In this document: piece after piece, positions 11,157 through 44,219 of the stretch
How the letters are laid out: the number at the start of each line of letters is the position of its first letter
Numbering within the stretch: position 1 is the stretch's first letter
Source of the DNA: Varanus komodoensis
Taxonomy: Eukaryota > Chordata > Lepidosauria > Squamata > Varanidae
Assembly: GCF_004798865.1 (NCBI RefSeq)
Contig: NW_025335268.1
Span: 39,199,485-39,263,484 of the forward strand
Direction of reading: 5' to 3'
Length of the DNA: 64,000 nt
Translations under genes and position numbers: made by a program
The notes under the pieces: generated by a model
Database searches by the model: none
What the model was told of the DNA's origin: nothing
What the model saw: the letters and a program-made list of their open reading frames with translations, nothing else

Positions 11157-11219
11157 TTCTTGTTGTTGTTGTTAGTCGCGAAGTAGTGTCTGACTCATCG
11201 CGACCCCATGGACAACATT
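11157..11219 (-). mobile_element. BovB-tail / Sauria-type SINE 3' end, inverted
   Basis: On the minus strand it reads gttgtccatggggtcgcgat, then cagacactacttcgcgac, and ends in (aac)n. This is almost the same as the BovB 3' end at 11000-11050 but in opposite orientation. BovB LINEs and squamate Sauria SINEs share this tail, so either source is possible. Confidence 0.6.
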
Positions 11220-13379
11220 CTTATTTCTGCTTAATTATGCTTGAGTTTAAAAGCATTTCTGAGTTTAAAAAATACCAGACACCAAACTGTGAAATTGTTA
11301 AGAATCATAGATTTCATATATTGTTGTTAATGAGAAACTTTTAATATTTGTATTAAATCCTCACTAGATATTGGTGTTCATTTACTGTTTTAAAAGGAAC
11401 TCAGAGGTGAGGTGCAGTATATCTAGACAGTTGTTTGCAGTCATGCAGATTTAGGGCTAGCAAAGTGCAGGGGATGAGGCTGGGGCAGCAAATTGAACTG
11501 GCACAAATACATGACCCCAGCTTTCCCACAGGCCCCATTTTTCCTCTCTGAGGCACAAATGCAACCTTGTAGGGTAGACGGCTGGTGTGGATCTTTCCAC
11601 TTCTGCAGGAAGAAGGCAGGGGTTTAGCCTTCAGAATCCAATTACCAAGGTCAGGACCTCAGTTCTCAGGCTTCAAAGAATCCTGTGGTCTCCTAGAAGG
11701 GGTCAAAACACCGTAAAATTGCACTCTTGCTGAGAAATCCTAAATTTACCTTATGTTTGTCCTGCAGTATGCCAGTGGAAACAGCTGCCAAATGTTATGC
11801 CCGCTTAGTTTGTAAAGGGGAAAATGCCACAAAAGGAAATACAAGGCAGATCCCTAAAAATGCAATTGCTGTTAGGGATTGTGTTGGCAACAATGTTCAC
11901 ATACAACGAAGATTCGAAAGGAGCCAATTGAAACCCTTAGTGATGTGGGTATGCCCCTTGGCAAACACATCCACATTGCAACACTGCTAGAATGTCTTCA
12001 TTCCAGTCCTTGTAATTAACCCCATATAATGAGGTTTGGGCGGCAGGAGATACTTTCGCTAGTAGCCTTGATATTAGCAAGAGACATAGAGCTAATAATA
12101 GGGTGTCATGAAAAGTTAAATTGTTGTTCATGATTATTATTTTGGCAGGCAGTGGCACTTGTGGACTTATCTGTCTCAAGAACTAAAATGACTTTAGCAG
12201 TCTTGGATATTATGCATGTGGGGAGAGGGGGTGCCACTTGTTCAGGCTCAGGCAGAAAAATGCCTAGAAATGTCCCCTTTTGCCTCTCTTCCCAGAGATT
12301 CTCTTCTGCAAACTCTGTGTGTGTGCAATATGAAGCCTCAGAGATAGAACCACATATCCCTCTCATTGAAGTTAAGGGGAGAAAAAATCCTTATGCCATG
12401 TCTGGGGATACTGTAAAGTTTTGATATGGAGGTGGGTATGGCCATATAATGAAGGATTTTAAGATTTAGTGTGCTGCTTCCCAGGTGCATATGCCTCTGA
12501 CCTGTTCCCTCCCATTCTGCTGGTATACTGATACACTCTATTTGCATGGGATATTCCAAGATCCAGTGGCATGGCAGGCTTTGCACTGCTTAAAGCCAGT
12601 GGTGCACTTAGGTAATTTTAGATCTAGGACTTAATGGCCTTATGAGAACCCCTTTCAACAACCATGTGACCTGACACACCATGTGTGCTTTCTCCACTCC
12701 CATTCCATGCATTACAACTGCTACTACATTCCTGATGTTTTGCTAAGACACTAGTGTTTGCCAGTGATAAGAGAGCCTCAAAATATAGCATCAGCATGTT
12801 CATCATAAGCTGGTGTTTGTTTCTGCTGCCTCAAGGCCAAACATTTATTTGATGATATGCACAATTTTAACGATACTATATATTTGTAATCTAGTGTACA
12901 TGCCCAGTTGAGTATCTCCAGCTGTACAGCCTTCATTAAAAGTACAAAATAATGCTACTCTGAACAACATCAGCTCTGGAGTGCCCCACTTTGTCTCTGC
13001 TGGTCCAGATGTTGACGCTTTTTGTCACCACCCCATCACCAACTACTCCCCAGGTAGTGATGGTGGGGATGGTGACGGGCTGAAGAGCTAGTCTGCCTTA
13101 TGCCACTTCCTAAAGCCCCTCCACCAGTGGAACAACGGAAATAATTTTATTTACATAATGTTAAAGCTGACTTAGAATAAAGTCAGCTTGAAAGCTTTGA
13201 TTTGGGGCTATTTATGCACAAACGTCTGCAGGATTCAGTTTGCAAAAGCAGAGCTATAGAGACTAGCTGAAGAGGACAAGGACGCTGTCAAGCCTGTTTA
13301 CTGGGAAACGGCCCCATTTGTGTCCCTCAAGTAAATAGGATCTCAACTGTAAACGTAATTATTGGGTAACTGAGCACCC
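11220..13379. other. NUP43-LATS1 intergenic DNA, nothing recognised
   Basis: About 2.2 kb of AT-rich sequence without a nameable repeat, exon or RNA gene on either strand. Confidence 0.5.
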
Positions 13380-14268
13380 TAGACAACTGCAAGAAGCTGC
13401 GGTCACTTTCACTCCTCTCCGAGCGGGATCTTCCTCCTCCTCGCGGCGCGAACTGGCTGGTTCGTCCGCCTGCGCAGCGCACTTGCGTTCGCCGACTCCT
13501 TCTTTCAGAAACGGCGATGCTAGGCCGATGCGTGCTGCAGCCTAACGGTAGAGCGAAATGAGCGGTTGTTCGCAGCTTTGAACAGCTATTCCTTATGGGT
13601 GAGAGAGAAAAGTGGCACCTACTGTAGCAAACGGCAGCCCAATTTATATGCGGGCTGTTCGTCAACCCACCTGTAGCCTCCAAAATGGATAATTTAGGGC
13701 GTAAACCGTGGGAGGGGTAGGGCTTTTTTCCTGCCTAAAAATACGTAGAATTGCGCCCCCAGACGTTCCGAAAGAGGCAAGCACCGGTTTCCCCACGAGA
13801 CTTCCAACACTTTTCCCGTGCTAGTCATTTTCGGTGGTCCGACTCTTGATGTGCATCAAGGCTACGATCCTCTTCCCCTTTACCTGGGAGTAGGACCCAT
13901 TAATTCAGTGGCATCTGATCCGACATGTTCCCGTCTTGCACGATGCGCGCCACGCTACTCCCAACTCGCATTCCAAAGTGGGTGGAGTGGGAGGAGCCAA
14001 AGGGAGAAAAGAACCAGCCGGCGAGGTGCGCAAAGGGAGTCGGGAAAAGGTTTTATATCCGGGAATTTTGGGCTACAGGCCCACCGACAAAATGGCGGCC
14101 CGGAACTGAACCCCGAAAAAGGGGGGGTGGAAAAGAAATTGCGGGGGGAGGGGACGAGCTGCTGCCATTAACGCAGGGGACCGGAGTCTTGTAGGCATTG
14201 TAGGGACGTGCAGACGCCCACCTGAAAATCCCGGATTTGAGGCGCTGTCACCGCCGCCTCTCCTCCAG
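13380..14268 (+). promoter_or_regulatory. LATS1: LATS1 CpG-rich promoter and first non-coding exon
   Basis: Two CpG-dense blocks (about 13410-13520 and 13900-14290) stand out from the AT-rich surroundings. The first holds tgcgcagcgc (13471-13480), an NRF1-like site. The second holds aaaatggcggc (14089-14099), a good YY1 site of the kind found at or just after transcription starts. A likely first-exon donor is ctcctccag|gtgggt at 14268/14269, which would join to the acceptor at 17500. The exon's 5' limit cannot be set. Assignment to LATS1 is from position and orientation. Confidence 0.6.
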
Positions 14269-16104
14269 GTGGGTAGGAAGGTTTGGCTCCAGCTCCGCCT
14301 CAGGGAAGGAAACTTGGTGGCTACTTAATAGGGAAGGCCCTGCACGTAACACGCCTTGGCCTGGGGTATTACAACGTTCCGCTATCTTGACAAGAACGGT
14401 CCTGCCTGCCATGTATATGAAGCGTCCCCCCATTTTAAAGGGTTACTTTGCTTCCATGCGGGTTCCGCACTTTGACTGGTTCCCGGCCTTTAGCTGTCCT
14501 AAGGTTTCCGTACTCAGGACTATCCATTCCTTTGTACCTGGACCGCCCCACACCTTATTTCAGGTTCCCACCCCGTGGTATCTTTTATTGTAGTATTGTA
14601 ACTTTTAAGAAATTTCGTTGTTCTATTCAGTTTTTCTATCCGGTAATCCAGTTTTCAAGTCAGACCTCACTGTATTCCTTGATGTTGGTGCTTTCCTTTG
14701 TTCTTGAGTTTTTGTTGTAAGAAGTGGAAGAAAGTCAGAACTGTTCGGGAACCTTGTTTGTAATGTTCTCTATAGTAGCCGATTCTGTTTTACACGTTTA
14801 AAATAACGATGAGGTGAAGACAAAAGAATGAACATTAAAGTAGAACAGTGATTGCTGCAATGTTATTGATTAGTGCCATAACATAAAAAATATTCTGTAA
14901 CTATCAGAATGACATGCTTTTCTCCATTAGATTTCTTTATTACAATGAAAAAAAAAGGTAGTCAACTTTAGGAATATCATTTTTCTGATATGTATGTTTG
15001 AATTTAACTAATAATGTTATGTACCCTTATTTATTATGTACCGTGATTGATACGTTAAAAAAACCTTTAAATAATCTGTAGTTAGCTTTTAAAAAGTATA
15101 TATTAACTATAATTCCATTTTCAATTGTGTGGAGTCAACAATTTTCATTATTATGTTTATTGCACATTTAAAATCCTTTTATATATTGTACAATAATAAA
15201 GCAGGTGTAACAGCAAGAGTTAGAAAAGAATGGAAAATAAAACAGTTCAGGTACATCAAGTTTACTTAAGGAAAAAAAATCTATTTACAGAAGGTGAGCA
15301 TCTAGCAACCTAGGGGCTTGTTTGTGGGTGGGGGTTGGTGGCTTTGATTGCTTAACAATGTTCCTGAAAATGTGGTGGTTCTGAGGATATAAATACTATT
15401 TCAAGGAAAGAAGTCCAGGTTAAAACCGTCATATAAGTAAAATGTCTCTTTCGTCCACAAAATTCATGGTGGTGTTTTGGTATTTATGAACTGCTACATT
15501 TTTGGAATTGTTTCATTCAAATACTCCTAAATACAATATTATATCCATTTATTCACAAGTAAGTCTCATGGACTTAAATGGATTTAACTACATTTAACTC
15601 TTAAATGTGTACAAGATGGCCATTTGGGGCTACTATTGTATGCATATTTAATTAGAAGTAAGCCCTATTTAACTCACAAATATGACCAAGTAAACAAAGG
15701 CTGGATCTGTATACTGTTATAGTTTCAACTTGGTTTTACCAAATAAAACATAATTATTGTTTGTAACATTTGCTACAGATTTGTGGGGCTGAGTAGATGT
15801 ATCTCCACCTCACTACTTCCCCATTTTGTTGCCTTCTTTTTCTGTGCCCTATCCACACTGAGGCCCAGAGGGAGAGGTGAGTAGAGGTTATTGTTCCTTC
15901 TTGTTCCTGTCTCTGCTTGCTCAGTTAGAGCAGGTAGAGTCAGTGACAGCAGGCACGAAGAGCAACAGCCATTGGGCACCATGGGTTGGTAGCAAGCACA
16001 ACACTGACACACAGCAGCTCAAGAAAGCCATTCTGTGATGCTATTTGAGTTGTTCATGGTCTGAAAATAGTTTAAAGCTAACAACTTTTATTATATTTTT
16101 AATG

Positions 16105-16163
16105 TGCTGTTGTAAACCGCCCAGAAAGCTTCAGCGGTTGGGTAGTATAGAAATAAACAAACT
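16105..16163 (+). mobile_element. L2/MIR 3' tail, degraded
   Basis: ttgtaaaccgcccagaaagc is followed by ttgggtagtatagaaataaa. It matches the other L2-type endings in the window. Confidence 0.5.
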
Positions 16164-16236
16164 TCAAATGGGGAGAAGTTCTGATCTTTGAAAATAATTG
16201 GTAAGTAAAGTCAAATGAACTTTAGCTACAATGACC

Positions 16237-16538
16237 TAGTTTGCATGATCAAAACAACACACTATGGGTTATTTAAGGCATGGTGGGCTATGGTGTTTGC
16301 CAAGTGGGATCTGTCTATTGTTGAGCCTGGCTTTTCTTATTAAGTCATGCAAACGTAGGGACTCTGGTTTGTGCAAGGGTTCAAACTACTAACAACCCTT
16401 ACATAACCCCATAGTCCCAGGGTTTGTATGACAACAGGCGACAGCCAGATGTTGGCTATTCAGAATGGCTGGTGGCATGCGCTGCAGCTCACTATGGGTT
16501 AAATAAGCCACACTGGAATGTTCAGTCATGCAAAGCTA
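16237..16538. mobile_element. Possible MITE with 12-13 bp terminal inverted repeats
   Basis: The left end tagtttgcatga (16237-16248) is matched in inverse by tcatgcaaagcta (16526-16538). A block around cactatgggttatttaa (about 16259) recurs near 16490 in direct orientation. No clear target-site duplication was seen, so the boundaries and the call are tentative. Confidence 0.3.
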
Positions 16539-17500
16539 TCCAGTGCCCCTTTTGGCATAGTATGCAAGGCATGTACAGTTCTGGTACTGCAAGTGCTTCA
16601 CTCATTAAAACTGAAGAACTTTAAAAAAAAGAAAAGCAAACTGTAAGCCTCTTTGTAGCAAATTGTTATAAGTTAGTGGGTATACTTTAAAGACTTCTAA
16701 AAGTGAAGAGGATTATTCTACTAACCAGTAAACTGCTTCTTGCCATACAAATAAAATTACATTTTCAAAACTTTACCATATGGTACAACAAGGAGAGGCT
16801 GTGTAGCAAACCTGATAAGTGATACAGGAATCATATAGCACCTTTCATTCTTGTTCACTTTACTGTTTGTTTATTTAAATTTATATCCTGCTATTCCTCA
16901 AGAATGTGCCTGTGATAATTAACAATTGATTTTAAAGTGTACTGGTATACTTTGGATTGTACATTTAAAAAGTGGCATTCTGTTAAAGTACTACTTCCAC
17001 AGTCAGATTAACTGTCAAAGGAAAATATGTCTGTTGATATGAACTGAAGTAGCTTGGATCTCAACTGTTGCACTGTAACATAAAATTAGGAGATACTGTT
17101 TGGTACTTCGAACATTAACTTCCTTTGGACTTTTAGACAATAACTGCAGTTCAGCATATGGATTCTGTCCTCTCTATGTAATCCCATATACCTACTATAA
17201 CTGGACACAAAATAACAGCATGAAATAATAAGAGTTCTATGACATGAAGGCATGATTTGGTTTTTGCAGTGACAGAATAACTAGCAGCAGTGAAGATATG
17301 CCAGTAGTGAGGGTTCAGTATGAACTACCTGTTATTCAAACAGGAAAAGTTAGCAGTTTCTGATGGCTGATGTGTAGTGACTTGCTTACTGTGGTCCAAT
17401 GATACTAAATGTGTGTAAATTTGTGCTATGGTAGGTAACAAGGCTTATTAACTAAGTATAATAGTTTCTAATGAAGTAACAATGGATTTTATTTATTTAG

Positions 17501-37354
<19,854 letters not shown>

Positions 37355-40300
37355 TAGAGAAGGTGCAATTGAACCATTCTTTGCAATTTCTCAGTTCTGT
37401 GCTGCAAGAAAACATGAAATACTATTTCTGCACATGTGGGGTAGAGAGAAAAGAAAGTGTGATTATTGTTCGAATAGTTTTCCACTGTAATTTTTATGCC
37501 CACCAAAAACAAGTCCCTTTTCCAAACATTAATTTATTCTAGCATTGTTAGTAATTAATACAGAAAACAGTAATGTTAGGAAAATAAATTATAAAATTAA
37601 GGTTGTTTTATATAGTGTTAAGTAGGAAATAGAGACTTCTTTAGGAAATGATATGCTTGTCTATTTGTACATAAACTACATAAATTCTCCCACAATTTTG
37701 CAGTGGAATTTTTCCCTTGTGACCGAATATTATACATGCCTGCATTTCCTAATCTGGCAAATGCTTTATCTGACTATTCACCATACAAAGTCCCAATTAT
37801 AGATGAGACTGGAGAGAGTAAACTGACCTGCTATGGCTTCCAACTTTGGAATAAGAAAGTATATGGCTGTAGTCGCAAACTCACTAATGGGTGAACCCTC
37901 CTAAGCTTCTGTGTGAAAATACATAGGGTTGTTTCTTCTGACAGTAAATGATTTCCATATGCTTGCTTATTTTAGTTCTGCTTAATAGTTTGTGAAGCAT
38001 AACTGGGTTTGTGGTGCTATGCAACAACTCCAAATTGAGGCTGACTTTGGTATGTGTGTGGGCATGGGGATGAAGTGAGAATGGTCTGTCACAAACCATA
38101 ATCAAAAATAAACGTTGAAAGGCATGTGTTTGTTTTCCCATGACTTCTAAAAATGCTTGAGTTCCTGCAATGTTTAGTTGCTAAGATCCTTACACTATCC
38201 CAGTATAGATCAGTGAGAAATCAATGAGAAATGTCATAGTTAATCCACCTGCAATTCTATTATTAGTATCCTGGTGCTGTATCATTCCAATCCAAAGGCC
38301 TTGTTTCTAAAACAAGTTGTTACATCCTGTGCTCCCATATTAACTATTTTGGAATGAACATCTCTGCTTACTGGGGATTCAATGTTTTAAACTGATTCTG
38401 TGAGACGTTTAAAGTTGTAGCCTCTTGTATTTGTATCATAAGCATAACATGCTAAATCATGTTTATAGTATTCAGGCAACTTCTGTAAGATCCGCTTGCA
38501 TCTTGACAAAGAGAGAATACTTGCCTCTTGAATGGAGGGTCCATATTTCTGATGCAGGAAACTTACCTGTAATTACTTTGAGCTACTGAGCAAGATAAAT
38601 AGTGCTTACTTCCAGGACTAGCTACTTTGAAATAAAGGAAAATGGCAGATCATTTATCTTTTGCTTGTTTTTAAGTGCAGTTTTCTCCGTTAACAGTGAG
38701 TCTAAACTTACTCATTTTCTAATAGAGATGAACAAATGATTAAGACTTTAAGCTGCCTTTTTAAGCCTGTATGCCAGCATTCCTGTTTTTGAAAAATTAG
38801 CAAGCTCAACATTCTGAGCTTTCTGTTATAGTATGTATATAGTTCTAGGGTTCTGAAAAATGATTTGTTTGTCAAATCCCCTTCCTTGCTTAATTCTTTG
38901 CAATGAATTATTTATTATTTATTGTTATGCTTATATGCCCTGCTTTTCCAGTGGGAAAAAATAACTCACCAGTAGCTTCCAAGTAAACTTTCATTCAAAT
39001 AGCCTTTTGAGGCTGAACCTGATTAGTTTCAACAGTAGAATTGTATCATGTGCCTTCAAAGCATTCTTTGAACCACTTAATTTTTTGACCAGATACTCAT
39101 GTGAAAAACATACTAGTCTGATGTTTTTAAAAAGACATTAGTGCTTTGTAGGCCCAAGGTAAAAAAGATTAAATATGTACCCTTTTTCAAGAAATGTTTC
39201 AACACTTCCACCATTTACATTCTGCTTCGTACATTGGCTCCATGCATATGTCCTATATATAGTGAGTATAGGAGACAGCTCATGCACTCTTTCTCAATGT
39301 ATGTAAAGTTCTTAGGGTGAAACAGGAAATTTTGTTCACGCACAGTTTAGCACAGTCACATTATTTTGTAGTACTTGGGAGCAAATCTTAGGTTCTATGT
39401 AGGGAGCCAAAGTGTGAACCAGATCTTAGAATATTTAACATTGCAAGTGGGGGAAGAGGCAGAGTGTAGTTATTCTGACTGTTTAGCTTTGTTTTTGTAA
39501 AACAAGTTCAATTTTAAAAGGATTTTGAGGATTGTTCTTTTATTAATATTTAGGAGTTCCAGTTAAACTGGCAAGTTATTATATTTGTCCTGCAATAAAA
39601 TATAATATATTCCTGGTTAAAGCCAGATAACTTTAATCTATTTGCAGGTAAGTAGATATGTGAAATTGCTTTGTAAATTTAAGAACAAACTTTTCTTCAT
39701 CTAAACTCATTGAGTACAATCAGTTAAGCACACCTTACATTGAGAGCAATACATTTTAAGTGCACAGGAGCATTTGAGGCCCATGTTCATTGAATTTGAG
39801 CCCTCTTCAGTTTTATGGATTATGCCTATTAACATTTTTTTAGTGGAGGAGTAGCAGTTCACAAATATATTCTATACATTTCAGATTGTTTTAATCAAGC
39901 TTGTTAGTATTGATATGCAGAGTTTTGTGTGTGATGTAACTCTGCCATTTTGGAACATTTAACAGATAAAATTCTGCACCACTTATTCTCCACTGGCCAT
40001 CCTAAACATTCAAGTGAACAGTATTTGTTTATTGTGGAGAAGGGTGTTCAGAGGCCTCATAGAAAAGTAGACTATCATACCCACAGGATATGCTTGAGTT
40101 CCCATTTTCATTTTGCATATTCATGCCATTGATGAACCAACCCTATTTCAGTTGTCAGTCTGTTCAAAGTAATCTAGTGTGTATCCAAGATGTGTTGCAG
40201 TATGCACAATCTACTTGTTTTCCTGCATGGATGTTTCAAGTCTTCTCTGAGATTTTAGTTTTGCAGTATAATTTCTATTTTGCAGTTGGGACCAAACAAA

Positions 40301-40818
40301 ATAAGGAAAAATGTAAAATTGCTCCCCATTTGTTTCTGAATAAACTGTTTTCATTTAAATATTTTAAACAACATTGCTTTCCTATTTCCACATATATACA
40401 TATGCACTGTATTTATAAATGTTCTGTAACCATGTAATTTTATTGTAAATACTATGGTACTGTTCAGTTACTTTCTATCCTAGGGCAGGCCCTCTTGCTG
40501 GATCTTTTTTACCCAATTTGTAACAGAACCTATAGAATGTATAACTAAAATTTCAATTTTTTAGATTTAAAAAAAAAACTGCTGTTGCAATGTGCAAAGC
40601 TGTGATAGAGAATGAGTTCTTTCAACTTTGTTAATGCTGTACATCTGATAGAGAATGCAGTGTGAGTGGGTTAATAGATGTTGCTGCTGTTATGCAAGGT
40701 ACCAATTAAATTTTGGCTGCAAATAACTGGTTTTTGAAATGAGACGTTTGCTTTACTGCAACCAAAGTAAAGCAATGTTAAGTCAACATCTGATAGTAGA
40801 ACTTTGGAACAACTTAAA

Positions 40819-40908
40819 GCTGCAATCCTATGCACTCTTACCAGTAAGTAACTGCCATTGAGCTCAATGGAGCTTACCTCTGAGTAGACATATATAGGAT
40901 TGCACTGC
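40819..40908. repeat. Short palindromic repeat with 'gcaatcctat' ends
   Basis: About 90 bp: opens gctgcaatcctatgcactct and has a central inverted pair gccattgagctcaatgg. It closes tatataggattgcactgc, so tgcaatcctat is found inverted at both ends. Related fragments appear near 22807 and 58634. It is probably a tiny non-autonomous DNA element, inside the likely LATS1 3' UTR. Confidence 0.6.
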
Positions 40909-41182
40909 AAGAGACCCTCCTGTGAAAGGCACTATTCAAATTTACTTTTATATTACATTTTGTATATATGCCTTTTTTACTGTAAACATTTGTCTGATAA
41001 ACCTACTTTTGTAAAACTGAACTAGCTTGAGAGAAGTGCCTTCACAGACAGTATAACTAAATCATATTTGCATATTTCTGCATATAATAACTATTTGGTA
41101 ATCTGTTAAATTCTTCGAGTGTCTTATGGATTTCTTTCCGCTTTTTAAATCAGTTTTCTCTAGTGTACTATTTTCTGAGATA

Positions 41183-41188
41183 ATAAAA
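41183..41188 (+). terminator. LATS1: Candidate distal LATS1 polyadenylation signal (AATAAA)
   Basis: Canonical hexamer in taataaaattg, the last before the intergenic repeats. Confidence 0.4.
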
Positions 41189-41289
41189 TTGAAATTCAAT
41201 GAATAAGCTGCTAATCAAATATAATTTTATACTGATCAAATGTGTCATTGTTTGGTTTTCATCTTCTGTATTTATTTGCAATATGGAAT

Positions 41290-41560
41290 TAGGGAGCAAC
41301 AAGCCACCCTAACAAATCATGGCTTGTTCTGAGGTTATTGGATCCACTATGGGTTTCTGTGAACCCAGGTGACCAACATCATTTCCAGTACTGGGAACTG
41401 GCTACCAAGATGCTTCATAAGAGTGGCAAAACTTTAATCTTTTTCTTTCCCAACATTTGAAAACTGCCAGAAGGCAAGCTATCAAGAAAAAAAAGCATGA
41501 GCGATTTTAGCTCAAGAAAATGAAGACTGTAATTATAACTCAGCTTGAGAAAGTGGGAAA
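41290..41560. repeat. Interspersed repeat similar to 25090-25430 (tentative)
   Basis: aacaagcca (41298-41306) and tggcttgtt (41320-41328) form a perfect 9-bp stem. Further on, aagcatgagcgattttagct resembles ggcatgagtgatctttgctc at 25381. The order of motifs agrees in part with the LATS1 intron copy. Confidence 0.3.
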
Positions 41561-43470
41561 GTCTACCCACACCCTTTACTGGGGAAGAGGTGTTTTGACA
41601 GCCACCTTGTGACCAGGGGTGGGGTTGACTGGGACATATACAGTTGTATATCTCAGTCACAAACCACCCATTGCACTTCAAAACTCCTTTTTTCCTAGAA
41701 AGAGAGTGGGATATACTTTTGTATTTTTCTGAGCAGCAGGTGTCTCTGGAAGAAGTGCAAAATACACATTACTCTGGACTCTCAGGGCAAAAAGAACTGC
41801 TCCCCTTTTCATGAGCAAACCCCCACTTTGCCTTCCCTTGACCATTCACCTTTTCACAGCTGTCAAGAGAAAGCAAAAAGAAAAGTGTTATTTGAACCTT
41901 CTGTGTGTCAATGTCCAGGCCTACTGTGAGACCCCCTGATAGGACCAAGGAGGAAGGAGAGAGTGAACTACCAAAAGTGAGTCTGATTATCCCACACACT
42001 GGGATCATACAACAAACAACTCGCTATGGCTTATTGCTACTGTGTGGCACTGTATCTTCATCCCTTCTTTGCTAAACTACCTGATAGAACACAGACATGG
42101 GAATTCACACTGTCTGAATCAGCCTTCCCTAACCTGACTCTGGCTAGGGATGATAGTAAACCAAGTTAGTTAGATAAAACACTGTTCTAAATTATAGTAT
42201 CAAGTATACCATGATTGGGCCTTGTACTGCATAATAATTACTTTGAAGCCTAACATATTAAAGTGAAATCTAGTTTGTTTTTATGGTGAGAGTATTCCTC
42301 AGATGAAGATTTAAGGCTGTATTTGCAATGTTAACTTGGATATGGATTCTGTTGAATTCAATGAAACATACATTCCAGTTATTTTTTACTGCACATTGTC
42401 AATGCTTATAATGACTAGCATTTATACTTTGCTTTTTAACCTCTGGATTTCCATCATTTGGCAACCAGTATAGTACTCTTGCATTGACTGAATATAACCA
42501 TTGCCTTATGTAAGATTGAAAGGCAATGGAGAAGCCTACAGCCACTTTTTTGCCTAAACTGTTCATCATGTCTAGGCAAACTAAAGTTTAGTTAGTGTCA
42601 CATGAACAAAACGTGAACATTATGCATGAGGGCTCTCTCCAGGCATAAGAAGCTTTCACTTGGATTTTAAACTAAGCATAGTTAAGCTTAACCACACTTT
42701 TATTGTGCTTTGCTTGTAAGAACAAAGATCCATTAATTGAAAATGGAAGCCAAGTTTCTTACTAGCTTCTTGCAGCAGACCCAGAGGAGAAACAAAGAAA
42801 CCCCAAGTTAGGTTCATGAGTTGTTCGGTCTAAAAGCAACCATTGAATGCTTAGCTGACATGTGAAAGGAGTCTTCTAGTTCATAGGTTAAACACTGTTG
42901 TCCATGCCAACTACCCAGCCATCTGTACAGAAGACAAATTGAAAGTGTGAGCAGATTTTATAAAGATTAGAGATACCACTTGCTGCCTGCCAGGCCAAAT
43001 CAAGCTCTCTCATGTGTCTTTAGTCTCTTTCCCACACTTGCCAAATCACGATCAGAAAAGAGAGTGACAGTTGTCACAAAAGAAGCTGATGCCAGCTTAT
43101 TTTGGAGAGTGAGCTCTAGAGTCTTGACTGCCTATGATCTCCTGGTAAACTAGCTCCTGTTTCCCATTGGTGGATCTCTGACTTTTATATGTATAATTTA
43201 AGGAGGCAGCATGCAAACCTTTTAAAAACAGACCTGGGGACCAACCCTTCCAGAAGAGTGCTTAAGAAGGACAGGTATTTTCTCTGCTGTTAATTTACAG
43301 TGCCATCCTATGCATACCTACTTAAAGCATTTAAGTACATACTGAACTACAGGATCTTTTGAAAGAAGCTCGCATTCATTTCCTATGTAACTACTACAGC
43401 TCAGGTGAAAAAGCAACACCCTTACTGGATTGTTGTCACTCTTAGAAAGCTGCACCTTGAGGCCCTTTCC
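41561..43470. other. LATS1-KATNA1 intergenic DNA, nothing recognised
   Basis: About 1.9 kb of AT-rich sequence without a nameable element; a short match to the cctatgcatac repeat is seen at 43306. Confidence 0.5.
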
Positions 43471-43479
43471 TAATCGTAA

Positions 43480-43593
43480 GGGACTGTGGTAGAGCACATG
43501 CTTTGCAAGCATGTGGCCCCATTCAGTCTCCAGGTAAGGTTGTCCACAGGGCTGAATGGACAACTGGTCTAAGCTCAGTATAAGGCAACTTCC
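43480..43593 (+). mobile_element. tRNA-Ala-like SINE
   Basis: The head gtggtagagcacatgctttg and cattcagtctccagg correspond to a tRNA-Ala-like A-box to B-box segment. The body ends in ctggtctaagctcagtataa, then ggcaacttcc, the ending of a common squamate/turtle SINE. Part of the A box is lost. Confidence 0.65.
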
Positions 43594-43881
43594 TTTTTTT
43601 CCCAATTCCAACATACTGTCCACCAGAAACCATACAATTACATGTAATTCCTCCTCCAAGTAGGACAAAGCCTAGTATTTTTGGACTTTGATTCTGTATA
43701 CAATGAGTTTTCCTGCTTGGTTGGTCCAGTACAAGGTCACTCACAAACAACTACCTCCTATTGTGACATGTGCATACCTCTGTTATAGTTTTGGGTTCCC
43801 CAAAGTGAGTAACGGTCGTAGAAAGCTTTTAGTGTTCTGTTACTTAATCTGTGGTTAGAAATGATACAATGGTTAGAGCAA

Positions 43882-44130
43882 CCATCGCCAAACTGATGCC
43901 TACCAGATGTTTTATGTGACACCTTCTATCAGCTCCCAACCAGCATAACCGAAGGATGATAGATACTATACTATAGCACCTCTAGAAGTCGCCAAGCTGA
44001 GGAAGGCTGGACTGGAGACACGAAAATGAATGGCAGTCCCAGCCTTAAAGTAGGAGCGGGCAACATGTATATCAAAACATATGGAGCGGCACAATTCCCA
44101 TCAGCCTTGGTCAGGGCGGGCAATGCTAAA
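43882..44130. repeat. Two family A palindromic repeats
   Basis: Copy 1 (43882-44012): ccatcgccaaactgatgcct ... gccaagctgaggaaggctgg. Copy 2 (about 44041-44130): gcaacatgtatatcaaaaca ... cacaattcccatcagccttg. Both are worn. Confidence 0.4.
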
Positions 44131-44219
44131 AGCTAGTAAGAACTGCTGGCTAAATCATTTGGAGGGACTTTATTCGCTCACTACTGAATAAAGGAGTTTA
44201 AGGTCTTCCTCAAATGCAG

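Larger units (their letters stand above)
14269..17500. other. LATS1: LATS1 intron 1 (5' UTR intron, inferred)
   Basis: About 3.2 kb between the putative first-exon donor and the exon carrying the ATG. It contains a worn L2/MIR tail (16105-16163) and a possible MITE (16237-16538); the rest is unremarkable AT-rich DNA. Confidence 0.5.
37355..41210 (+). other. LATS1: LATS1 3' UTR (inferred extent)
   Basis: AT-rich non-coding sequence after the stop. AATAAA hexamers lie at 37583, 38107, 38631, 39594, 40339 and 41183. The last would give a UTR of about 3.85 kb, in keeping with the long LATS1 3' UTR I remember from human. The end point is inference. Confidence 0.5.

Noticed and set aside
13818-14171. 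117-aa and 89-aa open frames before LATS1
   Set aside because: Promoter and 5' UTR sequence with no protein family signature; stops are rare because of GC content.
43480-43593. Functional tRNA-Ala gene
   Set aside because: The A-box is partly missing, no acceptor stem pairs, and the body continues into a known SINE ending.
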